64,000 bases of DNA from Tubulanus polymorphus (GCF_964204645.1 NC_134033.1:1290631-1354630), one strand, 5' to 3'; positions 36,133-47,512 are shown, numbered from the stretch's first letter. The notes: generated from the sequence alone by a model not told the origin. Numbers and translations are program-made.

Positions 36133-37900
36133 AACTCTGTTTACTCAGTATTTGACTCCAACTCGGGGTAGAATTTTACCGGTCTCAACTTTACCGCAGT
36201 AAGAGACAGAGTCTACTGTATTTCACAAACTCTTACTCAGTATTTGACACCAACTCGGGGTAGAATTTTACCGGTCTCAACTTTACCGCAGTAAGAGACA
36301 GAGTCTACTGTATTTCACAAACTCTTACTCAGTATTTGACACAAACTCGGGGTAGAATTTTACCAGTCTCAACTTAACCGCAGTAAGAGACAGAGTCTAC
36401 TGTATTTCACAAACTCTTACTCAGTATTTGACATCAACTCGGGGTAGAATTTTACCGGTTTCAACTTTACCGCAGTAAGAGACAGAGTCTACTGTATTTC
36501 ACAAAACTCTTACTCAGTATTTGACACCAACTCGGGGTAGAATTTTACCGGTCTCAACTTTACCGCAGTAAGAGACAGAGTCTACTGCATTTAACAAACT
36601 CTTACTCAGTATTTGACACCAACTCGGGGTAGAATTTTACCGGTTTCAACTTTACCGCAGTAAGAGACAGAGTCTACTGTATTTCACAAACTCTTACTCA
36701 GTATTTGACACCAACTCGGGGTAGAATTTTACCGGTCTCGACTTTACCGCAGTAAGAGACAGAGTCTACTGTATTTCACAAAACTCTTACTCAGTATTTG
36801 ACACAAACTCGGGGTAGAATTTTACCGGTCTCAACTTTACCGCAGTAAGAGACAGAGTCTACTGTATTTCACAAACTCTTACTCAGTATTTGACACAAAC
36901 TCGGGGTAGAATTTTACCAGTCTCAACTTAACCGCAGTAAGAGACAGAGTCTACTGTATTTCACAAACTCTTACTCAGTATTTGACACCGACTCGGGGTA
37001 GAATTTTACCGGTCTCAACTTTACCCCAGTAAGAGACAGAGTCTACTGTATTTCACAAACTCTTACTCAGTATTTGACATCAACTCGGGGTAGAATTTTA
37101 CCGGTTTCAACTTTACCGCAGTAAGAGACAGAGTCTACTGTATTTCACAAACTCTTACTCAGTATTTGACACAAACTCGGGGTAGAATTTTACCAGTCTC
37201 AACTTAACCGCAGTAAGAGACAGAGTCTACTGTATTTCACAAACTCTTACTCAGTATTTGACACCGACTCGGGGTAGAATTTTACCGGTCTCAACTTTAC
37301 CCCAGTAAGAGACAGAGTCTACTGTATTTCACAAACTCTTACTCAGTATTTGACATCAACTCGGGGTAGAATTTTACCGGTTTCAACTTTACCGCAGTAA
37401 GAGACAGAGTCTACTGTATTTCACAAACTCTTACTCAGTATTTGACACCAACTCGGGGTAGAATTTTACCGGTCTCAACTTTACCGCAGTAAGAGACAGA
37501 GTCTACTGTATTTCACAAACTCTTACTCAGTATTTGACACCAACTCGGGGTAGAATTTTACCGGTCTCAACTTAACCGCAGTAAGAGACAGAGTCTACTG
37601 TATTTCACAAACTCTTACTCAGTATTTGACACCGACTCGGGGTAGAATTTTACCGGTCTCAACTTTACCGCAGTAAGAGACAGAGTCTACTGTATTTCAC
37701 AAACTCTTACTCAGTATTTGACGCCAACTCTGGGTAGAATTTTACCGGTCTCAACTTTACCGCAGTAAGAGACAGAGTCTACTGTATTTCACAAAACTCT
37801 TACTAAGTATTTGACACCAACTCGGGGTAGAATTTTACCGGTTTCAACTTAACCGCAGTAAGAGACAGAGTCTACTGTATTTCACAAAACTCTTACTCGA
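36133..37900 (+). repeat. 92-bp satellite array 2, about 19-20 units
   Basis: Same monomer and same strand as the 2.7 kb array. A three-unit higher-order block (ACAAACTC unit, CACCGACTC unit with TTTACCCCAG, CATCAACTC unit with GGTTTCAAC) is present twice, about 277 bp apart, near 36894 and 37171. Three or four units have an extra A (CACAAAACTC). Confidence 0.95.
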
Positions 37901-38289
37901 TAATGGACAGAGTCCATTTTCCGGGGCAATTTTTTCGAAGCTCCGATCGAGCGATAGATAAAAATCCAGATGCAATTTTCCCGTCTCTCGCTGTTCTCGG
38001 CGATGCTTTTACTCTTAACGGTTTTTGAACGGATGCGCATCGGGTTGATCGTCTGCTGCGGATTGACTCGCACCGCGCATGACGTACCTCGTCGCTCTGA
38101 TACGAACCGTCGCCGATTTCTCATTCGACGCACGGTGGAACTGACGCTCGTAAATATTCGCTTGTAACGCAATTTCTGACGAATCAACTGCCAGTGGACG
38201 CCTCACCGAAAAACAGAGCACTGAGTAATTTCTATGAGGAATTTCTCCGAGGAATTTCCTGTGATAGGTCACCGCCATTTTCTTTCAAA

Positions 38290-38470
38290 GAGTAAGCTTA
38301 AGTCTAAGCCATGACTGTGCAACTGGCCCCTGGGGCCAGTACCATAGTCGTGACTTGAGACCAAAACTGGTCTTAAACCTCAAGACTGGGCTTAAGTTGT
38401 TAGATTGGCCAAAGAACTAAGTTTGTCTTAGACCGATCTTAAGTCTAAGCCATGTCTATGGAACCGGCCC
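38290..38470 (+). repeat. Dispersed element with 47-bp module, palindromic junction
   Basis: Two copies of CTTAAGTCTAAGCCATG(A/T)CT flank a single module (AAGTTGTTAGATTGGCCAAA). At 38318-38345 CAACTGGCCCCTGGGGCCAG forms a perfect palindrome core, suggesting head-to-head element ends. Confidence 0.6.
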
Positions 38471-39157
38471 CTGGAGCCTTGTTGCTGAGCATTTTACATT
38501 GCCCAGCCTTGTGAGCAGTAGCCGTTTCTGTGCCCTGACGTTGCAAATATGAAACATATGGACACACTTGTGAAGGAATATGAAAAATCCTTCGTACCCT
38601 CTGTTGAGAAAACAACGAGAAAAGTCGACTGTAAAAATGTGAAAAAATATGGAAATTCCAGACTTCATCCATGTTTCCAGTCTATATTTAGAGATGTAAA
38701 TTTTTGCTTGTTCCCAAAATAGTTCGCCATAAATAATTCCATCTTCCCGACGATTTATTTATAACTTTTCTGGAGACACGGAGACCTGTTTGAAGCGGGT
38801 TATAGATAGTAACAATGAGACGGGATTAGATTTCGTGATTCGATCGCTGGTTCTGTTCGCTACACGGCACCGACCCACGTAATATCTCACCGAATCTCGC
38901 AGAAAGCTTTTAGTTATTTCGTTTGATGTTTCATCCGTCGAACCGGAACTACATTTCGGGCGTCCGTCTGCTGCTGTAGTCGATTCGAAAGTAGTGCGTC
39001 GAGCGCGCAAATTCATCCGCCTCGCTCTTCTCTCAAATGCGCGTTGGTTTTTTATAAGTATTTCTTTAGGCAGGAATGATTTTAGATTGAAAAGAAAACA
39101 CTTCTTGATAGTACGGTAACCACACTCGAAAGTGGTGAACAGATGATAAGATAAAAC

Positions 39158-39319
39158 CCACTATTTACAAATTAAAAGAAATTTAAAATCGAGAATTTAT
39201 TATTAAAACCTGACGATGATCTCTAGGGTGAGATCGAAACGTCTTGTTCTTATATTTCAGATTGTTCAGATTGAAGTAAATTCTCGATTTTAGAATTCTT
39301 TTAATTTGTAAATAGTGGG
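39158..39319. mobile_element. Foldback element carrying a hammerhead-like core
   Basis: The left arm CCCACTATTTACAAATTAAA is the reverse complement of the right arm ending at 39319, and inner parts AATCGAGAATTTA / TAAATTCTCGATT also pair. The unpaired centre holds the hammerhead-like sequence annotated separately. No coding capacity. Confidence 0.7.
39203..39250 (+). ncRNA. Hammerhead-ribozyme-like motif (foldback centre)
   Basis: In order: CTGACGA (39210-39216, fits CUGANGA), one extra T, a six-pair helix GATCTC / GAGATC around loop TAGGGT, GAAA (39236-39239), then CGTC. Catalytic residues C3, G5, A6, G8, A9 and GAAA are all present and GTC is the classical cleavage triplet. ACGT in GAAACGTC is self-complementary, so helix III would be minimal or formed between two molecules, as described for Penelope-like elements. 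Helix I is poor here. Against: the extra base before helix II and weak helix I. Activity unknown. Confidence 0.5.
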
Positions 39320-40045
39320 CTTCTAGAGTGCATAGCTGTGGAACTTGTAACAGATCTGTGTTACTCTGGTCCTTAAATATCATCAATTCCTCCCAATGGG
39401 GACGATCTGATTTTGACAAAAAATCGGCAAAATTGTGAAGTAGCATTTTTAACGAACCAAATCGACACATGGAATCAGAGGATGTTTTTAGATGAAATCT
39501 CGAAAATGAGATGATCTAGAAAAATCTATCACTTGTGGGGTTTTTTAAGCGAATTTAAATTCAGTAATGAAAATTTTATTCTGAATTTTATAAAGACATT
39601 ACAAAAGCTAACAGACAACACGTTGATTCATTGTTGTTCTGTGCAGGGGGGGGGGGGGTACTTAATGCCCAGACCCCAATAATATCTTATGGGAGATTAC
39701 ATTACAAAGTCAACGGATAAAATGCTGATTCATAGATGTACTGTGTGCGAGGGGGGAGGGGGGGTTATTTAATGCCAATCCCCGAAATTATCTTTGCCAA
39801 TTGGCAAATTATCAAATTTGCCGCCAGTGAGACTTAAAAACAATAATTAGAAAGTGAATAGGATGAATTACTGCTGCTGTTGTGCTGTTTATACCCGGGG
39901 CAGTTCAGAGGACTCAGCCTTCAGCTGTAGATCAATTATCAGTCAATTCAACTTGTTTCCAATCGATGCAGAATAGAAAACCCGAACAAACGAGTTTTAA
40001 TAGACCGACGACGCTTGAAGCGAGTTGAGTTTTAGTTCCAGTAGC

Positions 40046-40090
40046 TACTGCCGCTGCCGCCGCTGCTGCTGCTGCTGCTGCGGTACCGCC
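40046..40090 (+). repeat. CTG/CCG trinucleotide tract
   Basis: Mixed GCTGCCGCTGCT units, about 45 bp. Confidence 0.85.
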
Positions 40091-40532
40091 GCCCACACCG
40101 CATTGCTGGCTTACTGCCCGGCACAAACTGCGGAGTCATTTCAGCATGCTAAACAGCTATGTTTCGTCGGGGCGTCTATTTTGATTCAGAGTCACGTTAG
40201 TGCTGGCATGTCAACACTCAGTTACAGTATGTGCTTGCAGTTATCTATATCAGTAGAGGGTGGCTCCGAAATATCTTGGTCGCGATTTTTGGAGCCACGC
40301 CTTTGTCTTGGAGCCGAGAAAAACAAGGCAACGTGTATGTGCTTGGATCATGCCTATCTATATTGGTTGGCTTTGTGAATGATATATGATGGAGCCTATT
40401 AATTCACTTGATGGCTCCAAGAATATTTAAGTCAATATATTTGGAACCATTTGGGATATCCCTATCTGTAAAATTGGTGCTTTCAAAATATCAGAAAACC
40501 CACGGTCTAACTTTGGAACCCGGAGGATACCC

Positions 40533-40910
40533 ATGTCGCCGTGTTTGAGCCAACTCCATCCATTCTGTAGCAGTGAGATGACTTGGTCTAACCGAGGATT
40601 GGTTTTTGGAGCTGAATTTGAACTGTTCAACGCGTCCAAATCAAACACACAATATTTCATCAGAATTCATACTTCAATTTTCTATATATCTTTTTTTATC
40701 AACCGTAAGTTCGACTTGTACCGACACTACACGTTAGAGGCTGCTACTCGTTCGCTACCAGCGGAAGAACGGGTGGTACTTTTGGAATATAAGAAGCTCT
40801 TTAAAACCCTCTTCAAAGATATCGCAACAAACGACAGGCCGGTTGGTTTAGTGGCGCATATATCACACTTCAAATTATATTCGCTTTATTTACAAACTCA
40901 CGGTCTTTAA
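40533..40910 (+). other. Open frame of 125 codons, unrecognised
   Basis: It has an ATG and includes a charged, helix-like stretch (LPAEERVVLLEYKKLFKTLF) towards its C-terminal end. I recognise no family. It lies among GGCTCC-rich repeat-like DNA and ends just before a GA tract. It may be a fragment of a mobile element or chance. Confidence 0.15.
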
Positions 40911-40936
40911 ACGATATCAAGTTCTCACAAGTGAAG

Positions 40937-41042
40937 TAGAGAGATAGAGGGAGAAAGAGAAGGAGAGAAGAGAGAGAAGAGAGAGAAGAGAGAGAAGAGA
41001 GAGAAGAGAGAGAAGAGAGAGAAGAGAGAGAAGAGAGAGAGA
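40937..41042 (+). repeat. 9-bp GA microsatellite joined to a lone 47-bp module
   Basis: Period nine (GAGAGAAGA), followed at 41047-41090 by one copy of ACCAATCTAACAACTTAAAA with CCAGTCTAAGCTCATTT from the 47-bp family. Confidence 0.9.
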
Positions 41043-41114
41043 TACATAACCAATCTAACAACTTAAAACCAGTCTAAGCTCATTTGAATCAATATCCAAA
41101 CTCAGTTGTTATCA

Positions 41115-41335
41115 GAAAATGATAGCGGGTATTGTTTAGTGGATAGTTACCACACCTGACAGGTCACAACGCACGCCGACCATTGACCTGACTGGTCACC
41201 GCATAGCTGACCGGGCAGACATTATGACAAGACAAACTTGCAAACTTAATCGGTCGCTAGAATTTCATGGTCTAGTGGTAAAGCGCTGGGTTTACATCGC
41301 GGAGTCCCAGGTTCAAATCCTGATGAGTGTTCGGT
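41115..41335 (+). mobile_element. tRNA-derived retroposon with upstream leader (copy B)
   Basis: TGGTCTAGTGGTAAAGCGCT (box A) and GGTTCAAATCC (box B) are at about 41268 and 41310. The leader has ATGATAGCGGGTATTGTT, GGTCACCGCATAGCTGACC and ACAAACTTGCAAACTTAATC, each with a counterpart at 59.7-59.9 kb, and the last two at 19.1 kb. No matching acceptor stem, so a retroposon rather than a tRNA gene. Confidence 0.65.
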
Positions 41336-41832
41336 TAGGATTACGGGCGAGCTACCGTTAGTTCAACTGGTCACCGTGGTTTTACTTCGATTTCATCCGA
41401 AGATATAAATTTTGCGGCAAGAATTTTTAAACTTGGATATAATTGTCCTAGTAATCGGACTGATAAAAAACTTGCCTCTCGAAGAGTAACCGCGCTCGAT
41501 CGGTCGCCGCGCGGTTCTATAAACAGAAATATGTAAAGGTGAACAGTCTGTATGTAGTGGGCCGCTTGAAAAGGTTACCATCAAAAGACAGACCGCGTTC
41601 CTAGAAACCAACCGCCCTTATAATGTAAGGGATGGCGCTCTGAACATTACTCCGGTTAAGAGAGGTTCTGAACTATCCCAGTTTCTCTACAGTGAGTGGT
41701 TGCGGGTGTGGGCTCTCTTTTGGCAGTGACTTGTTAGAACGTTGCGTCGTTATATCCGAAAATGATACACACCCAAAAAAAGGTGGATATTGTCTGAAAA
41801 GGTCACAACAATCGATAGAATTACATCAAACC

Positions 41833-42247
41833 CACAGGGACCTGACAAAAAAATTTTTTTAGTATCCTAGGTACTATATATATATAAAAAACAAAGGACT
41901 CTCCGTCAGATCGGTCGATAGGTATGTCACTTCAACAGTTCGTAACTTCGTTATTGATAATCTAATCCGCTTCAAGTACGATTATTCTTAAAGATAACGA
42001 ATTTCTGCGTTAGACTGGGTGGTTTAAAAAAGATTTGAGTGCCTTTGAGATTGTTAAATCGTTCGATTAATCCGAAAAAAAAATCGGCAAAATCCGTCTG
42101 TACCGCACCAGCCTGGAAATAAATATGACCATGATTTTTGAAAACAATTACGGCGCTTTCGACCAGAAATTTTGGCTCCCTTGTTTTTTTTATATATATA
42201 GTACCTTGGATACTGGGGTCAAAAATCTTTTTTGTCAGGTCCCTGTG
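41833..42247. mobile_element. Non-autonomous hAT-type DNA transposon
   Basis: Terminal inverted repeats of about 60 bp start CACAGGGACCTGACAAAAAA and include AGTATCC-AGGTACTATATAT. The element is flanked by a perfect 8-bp direct repeat ATCAAACC (41825-41832 and 42248-42255). Eight-base target duplications and a CA-G-GG-type terminus are typical of hAT elements. The interior encodes no transposase, so movement would have needed one supplied in trans. Confidence 0.88.
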
Positions 42248-42754
42248 ATCAAACCTGATTCCTGGACTCTGGACGACTGCCCCTCTTGCCCTCGCCACCT
42301 GCGAGAGAGAACTAGTTTATATGATCAAAACAAAAATCTTCACAAGCCTCTCGTGAGACATCGAACATCTTCACAGCCACATGACTGGCTAGTCGTGTAT
42401 CATGATATAGTTTATTGAGCGGTTGGTTTGTTAGTAAAAGCATCAGACAGTCTGGTGGACGCTCAATCTCCTCCAAACACGAGTTTGTCCCACTCTCCAC
42501 AATGTCGGTATTATTATTGGTCTCGCGTATTGCCGCAGATGGATATTTATCGGTTTTTATATCGTTTTACCACCGCTTTTCAAAGTAATGACGAATTCCT
42601 CCGCGGCCAGCCACACATTGACCAGTCAAACCAAGCACTTCTGGTCGTTCCACACATATCAACTCGAGTATATTGTCAAGTTAGGTTCCGGAATCGGTTC
42701 CACAGCTGTGACCTTCACTTACATCTTCCTTAGAGGCAAAATCATGTCTATTGC

Positions 42755-42980
42755 CTCAGTTCCACAGTTCTGGAACCAGTTCCACAGTTCCCGACTCAGT
42801 TCCACAGTTCTTGACCCAGTTCCACAGTTCTGAACTCAGTTCCATAGTTCTGAACTCAGTTCTGGATCCATTTCCACAGAGTGTTCCGGACCCAGTTCCA
42901 CAGTACTAGACCAAGTTCCACAGAGTGTTCCGGACCCAGTTCCACAGTTCTAGACCCAGTTCCACAGAGTGTTCCGGAAC
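42755..42980 (+). repeat. Tandem repeat of CCCAGTTCCACAGTTCT, about 9 units
   Basis: Shorter units (about 20-22 bp, GACTCAGTTCCACAGTTCT) give way to 40-bp units with AGAGTGTTCCGGACCCAGTT. Same module family as 31.0 kb. Confidence 0.88.
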
Positions 42981-43504
42981 CTCGGGTCCTGATCATCTTC
43001 TTAAGTCAGTCACTTAAAGGAACAGTCTTGAGATTCAAGATCACTTTGGACTTAAAGTCCTGATTTATAATAAGACTTATTAACAGGGTCAATCCCTATT
43101 TCAAGATAGAATAAAAACTCAAACAATAAAGATACACTATTTATTGTTTTTATGATTCGTTCAATATCGACTGAAATACGAAACTATGAACTGTTTTCCG
43201 AACGAATTCTTTCTCGTCGAAATAAACGCCAATTTATCCGATTTCTCCGTAACGGAAATAATGCATTTCGATTCTGTTTGTGTGAACAGACAAGGTTAGA
43301 ATATGAAGTAGTTCTTTATCTGGAGTTTTTTTTAGAATTTTATATCGACTTGCTCGTGACAACGAGTGATATCCGAAACTGCGTCGTGGGCTGACGAAAC
43401 GATTTCGTGCTGGCAACACCGGAAAACGCCATCGGGTGCAAAATACTTCGTCGACTTCAAAGCGGCTCCAGTCGGATAGAATTCAGATACATTCCGTAAT
43501 CAAT

Positions 43505-44050
43505 AGCCGTAGTCACTGTACTGCTCTGGCAGTTGAGGATTCATCCGACAATCGTGCGGACACCATGGGGCGAGAAGGTCTCCCTTGTCTTTGGCATAGT
43601 CACTGTACTGCTCTGGCAGTTGAGGATTCATCTGACAATCGTGCAGCCACTAGGGGTCGATACTGCGTGTTGTCTTAGGAGTCACCGTACTGCTTCGGCG
43701 GTTGAGAATTCACCAGGCAATCATGCAGACACTAGGGGTCGGTAGTGTATCTTGGCTAGCTCAGACAGTTGAGAGTTCCTCTGACAATCGTGCGGCCACC
43801 AGGGGGCGAGAAGGTCTCCTCTTATCTTTGGCATAGTTACTGTACTGCTCTGGCAGTTGAGGATTCATCCGACAATCGCGCGGCCAACAGGGGGCGAGAA
43901 GGTCTCCTCTTATCTTTGGCATAGTCACTGTGCTGCTCTGGCAGTTGAGAGTTCATCTGACAATCGTGCGGCCACCAGGGGGCAATAGTGTCTCCTGTCT
44001 TTGGTATAATCCAGTGGATTCCTTTACCAGCCACTAGGGGCCTCACCACG
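43505..44050 (+). repeat. 87-bp tandem repeat carrying CTCF-like sites, about 6 units
   Basis: Units combine AGTCACTGTACTGCTCTGGC, AGTTGAGGATTCATCTGACA, ATCGTGCGGCCACCAGGGGG and CGAGAAGGTCTC. The third part is a near-consensus CTCF core in about seven places: 43556 (GACACCATGGGGCG), 43642, 43724 (CACTAGGGGTCG), 43791 and 43967 (GGCCACCAGGGGGC), 43879 (GGCCAACAGGGGGCG) and 44025 (GCCACTAGGGGCC). Confidence 0.88.
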
Positions 44051-44787
44051 AACTACAAGGCAACACAATATTGTTGATAGAAATAGAAATGCCTTTGATT
44101 GCGAAATTCTTTTATTTACTTGTGAGAGAGGAGATGGGCGAAGGGTAAGGAGTGGGTATGGGAATGGAGCGGGTATCAGAATGGAGGAATGGAAGTAGTA
44201 GGTATCAGAATGGAGGGAAAGATTGGGTATGAGAACAGTAGAAAGACTGATAGGTTCATCGTGCCATTGTCTCGTGTATAATGCCTTCATCGATATATAT
44301 CGATGAATCTCTTAGCAGACGACAGCAGCAGCAACAACAGCAGACGGATCATACATACTTAACTGTCATATTCCCCTCCTCCCAAATTACCCCCGAAAAT
44401 ACAATAGAAACTAATACCCACTACAAAACACACTGACCCACGATATGTATCTATAATTTATATTTGTATATCATACACGGACTCGCGCACGCGGATATAT
44501 GCTTACATACATTAGACCTCGATAGATCACTAATGCATCATCTCAACTCGGGCTGATCGCTAATGGACTTGATTTTATTGCCGAATTGCCGAGTTGCTGG
44601 CTACTTGAGTCGTTACAGTTTCGTCGTTAATGTCACTCTCACTCGTACTCGGCTGTAGCCGGTGCCCGCAGCCGCGCGCGTATTACACAAAAAGTCGTCG
44701 TTTCAGCCATTTTTCAACATCCGGAATATATTATTGTCGCTACTTTATATTGAAAGTTTGAACTCAGCAAGTGACAACAATCCATAG

Positions 44788-45258
44788 AGAGAGAAAGAGG
44801 GGAGAGAGAGCGGAAGAGGGAGCGAGAGAGGGGGAGGAGGGAGAGAGAGGGAGAGGGAGCGAGAGGGGGAGAGAGAGGGGAGGAGGGAGAGAGAGGGAGA
44901 GGGAGCGAGAGAGGGAGAGAGAGGGGGAGGAGGGAGGGAGAGAGAGGAAGCGAGAGAGGGAGAGGGAGAGGAAGAGGGAGAGGGAGAGGGAGAGGAAGAG
45001 GGAGAGGGAGAGGAAGAGGGAGAGGGAGAGGGAGAGGAAGAGGGAGAGGGAGAGGGAGAGGAAGAGGGAGAGGGAGAGGGAGAGGGAGAGGGAGAGGGAG
45101 AGGGAGAGGGAGAGGGAGAGGGAGAGGGAGAGGGAGAGGGAGAGGGAGAGGGAGAGGGAGAGGGAGAGGGAGAGGGAGAGGGAGAGGGAGAGGGAGAGGG
45201 AGATGGAGAGGGAGAGGGAGAGGGAGAGGGAGAGGGAGAGGGAGAGGAAGGGATAGGG
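44788..45258 (+). repeat. Purine microsatellite with pure (GGGAGA)n core
   Basis: About 470 bp of A/G only; 45060-45235 is an almost perfect six-base repeat. Long frames on both strands (Arg-Glu or Leu-Pro/Leu-Ser runs) are artefacts. Confidence 0.96.
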
Positions 45259-45267
45259 ACAGGGAAC

Positions 45268-45335
45268 TACAAACACCAGACATTAGACATTTTATCAGCG
45301 CACTTTCTCAAAAACTGATCGTCCACACATCAGAC
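45268..45335 (+). repeat. Orphan inverted monomer of the 109-bp satellite
   Basis: CTACAAACACCAGACATTAG, ACATTTTATCAGCGCACTTT and AAACTGATCGTCCACAC are the reverse complement of the 27.8-28.6 kb unit. It begins within ten bases of the end of the purine microsatellite. Confidence 0.85.
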
Positions 45336-45834
45336 TAGGTGTGAGGATGATGTCAGTTCCAGCGCAGAAACAATATTGATGATGTATATTATACCGAGGT
45401 ACACGATACATTGAGAGCTGATAATTCATTCATGGCACTGTCGTGTTTGAAAACCACTGAAGTCATTATCTCTGTCAGATGGACCTACTTATCAATGTCG
45501 GTAGTGTTTCTCAGCCCGACGACCGGGCCCCCTGAAGGTCACCCGCGTCGCTACTCAACTTTAATCCATCTTACCATAAAATAACCATTACGTCCCGGTC
45601 GGCAATTAATTGCACCTTTATCGGTCGTGTCGTCGGATTAATTGCTAACGGGAAGTAAAGCTATTTCACGGCCTCGGATGAATTATTCCTCATCCGCCGT
45701 GAAGATGATAGCTACATCCGTCTCGTCTGTCTGTCTGTAGTTATGTTGTTAGCAGACGGAAGTTCGTGACTCCACAAGTTTACGGTTAGATAGCGTCACA
45801 AGGTCATTTTCTTCAAATCTACTCATTTAGGGTA

Positions 45835-46385
45835 GGAAACCTTGTTTCTCATCTCTGCTGAGCTTAAGTTGCCTACGTGTCTACCATGTACATAACTGTT
45901 TATGAAATACTGATCAATCAAACCACAATTATCAGACCCGGCAGTTATAGAAATGGCCTGATTACAAATTTTATTGCGGTTTCGAAAATGACGCCCGGCC
46001 GATTAGAAGAAACAAGGAATCATTTTATTTCAAGACTAGTGCAGAATTGTCGGTCCAAAATCAATCATAGCGAGAAAGAATCGGTCATTTTGTTGATTTT
46101 AGGGTCTAATCTCTTGAGTCAATGTAATCCCAGTGACTGGACACTCAATGACTATCGAAAGGCACTTTCGTTCAGAGGCGTCTGTTCAAATGAATCAGTC
46201 AAGGTTGAAGCATAAGTGTCTAAAAGTCGTCACTGTTTGGTCACAGTATCGATGTTATGACTCTTCACACCGCGGAGTTCCGATTCAATTGCGTTTAAAC
46301 GATATCATCGGTTAAAAATAAATTAGATTATAGCCACGCGAAGAAGCCGCCATGTTTTGGTCTTCACTTATATATTTGGGATGGC
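45835..46385 (+). mobile_element. Dispersed repeat, copy 2 (paired with 33.9 kb)
   Basis: Collinear with 33890-34370 over several shared blocks, including AGACCCGGCAGTTATAGAAA and GAAGAAGCCGCCATGTTTTG. It contains a 113-codon open frame (45877-46215) with no recognised domain; since the other copy lacks it, coding is doubtful. GCCGCCATGTTTT resembles an inverted YY1/Pho site. Confidence 0.6.
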
Positions 46386-47157
46386 TCCAAAAATATCCAA
46401 GTCACCGCCGACCGTTCTCCCGATGGACTCGGGTCTCGGAACTGCAGTCAATTTACGGGGTGAATTTCGCCTATTTTATCTACGATATCAAATCGTAGTT
46501 TCCGGCAATTTTACGAGATCAGAGCCACCGTAAATCGGCCATTATGACGACGGATGGACGCGATAGATCAACCGCAGTCGCTACAACGAATTAAGCACTA
46601 CACGAACCAGAACGCGGGTCTGAATATTTCACGTGTCACCGCAATCGGGGGGCCGTCTCAACAACGCTCATCTATTACCGTCGCTATCAGGGGCCATCTC
46701 AACACTCATATCAATTACCGCGACATCGAGCGCGTAAAATAGACAAGCTCGACACTGATTTTGATCAATGTGAATTTCAATTAGAATTTCAATTAGTAAC
46801 AAACTGAATGCGACGTCTGTAGAGAAGTGCTCTGAATGTCGAGAGTGCTTGTGAAGCGTGTGAACCGACCTAGCGACTGTTTATATTCAATTGCGGTGAC
46901 AAGCGTTTTAGATGAATGACGCTTCCGACATCGAGGAGAGACACTTCCGGGTTCAACAACAAATCACGCACTCAGTTCTCTCCTTGTGTGACCGATACCG
47001 ACTTATTCTTATAGGTACAAATACATCTGTCATTTAACTTGAGAAGATTTGGATTTCCACCTTCTGAGTTCTTTTATTTACTAACTTTACATTCTTGATT
47101 ATAGATTTTGGGGGCTTTGCGACTGTCACTGTTAGATCTGTTCTATTTGGAGATGGC

Positions 47158-47512
47158 GATCTCCCTCCCTCTCTGTCTCCCTCTCTCTCCCTCTCTTTCT
47201 CCTCTCCTCCTCTCTCTCCCTCTTCCCCTCTCTCCCTCTCTCTCCCTCTCTCCCTCTCTCTCCCCTCTCCCCTCTTCCTCTCTCTCTTTCTCTTCTCTTT
47301 TCTCTCTCTCTCTCATCTCTCCCTCTCTCTCTCCTCTTCCCTCTCTCTCTCCTCTCCTCTTCCCCTCTCCTCTCCTCTCTCCTCTCCCTCTCCTTCCTCT
47401 CTCTTTCTCTCTCTCTTTCTCTCTTCTCTTCTCTTCTTCTTCTCTCTCCTCTCTCTTTCTCTCATTATCTCTCCTCTCCGAGCTCTCTCTCTCTTTCTCT
47501 CTCTCTCGTCTC
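47158..47512 (+). repeat. Pyrimidine tract
   Basis: About 350 bp nearly all C/T on the + strand, rich in CTCTCTCC. Frames are artefacts. Confidence 0.95.

Noticed and set aside
36133-37900. CRISPR or protein-repeat interpretation of the 92-bp units
   Set aside because: Head-to-tail satellite without spacers and without an open frame across units.
41261-41335. Functional tRNA gene
   Set aside because: Boxes A and B are good, but the acceptor stem cannot be formed, and sister copies share flanking leader sequence, as retroposons do.
44714-45283. Very long open frames (up to 189 codons) in the GA tract
   Set aside because: All are di- or hexanucleotide translations (Arg-Glu, Leu-Pro, Leu-Ser) present on both strands at once.
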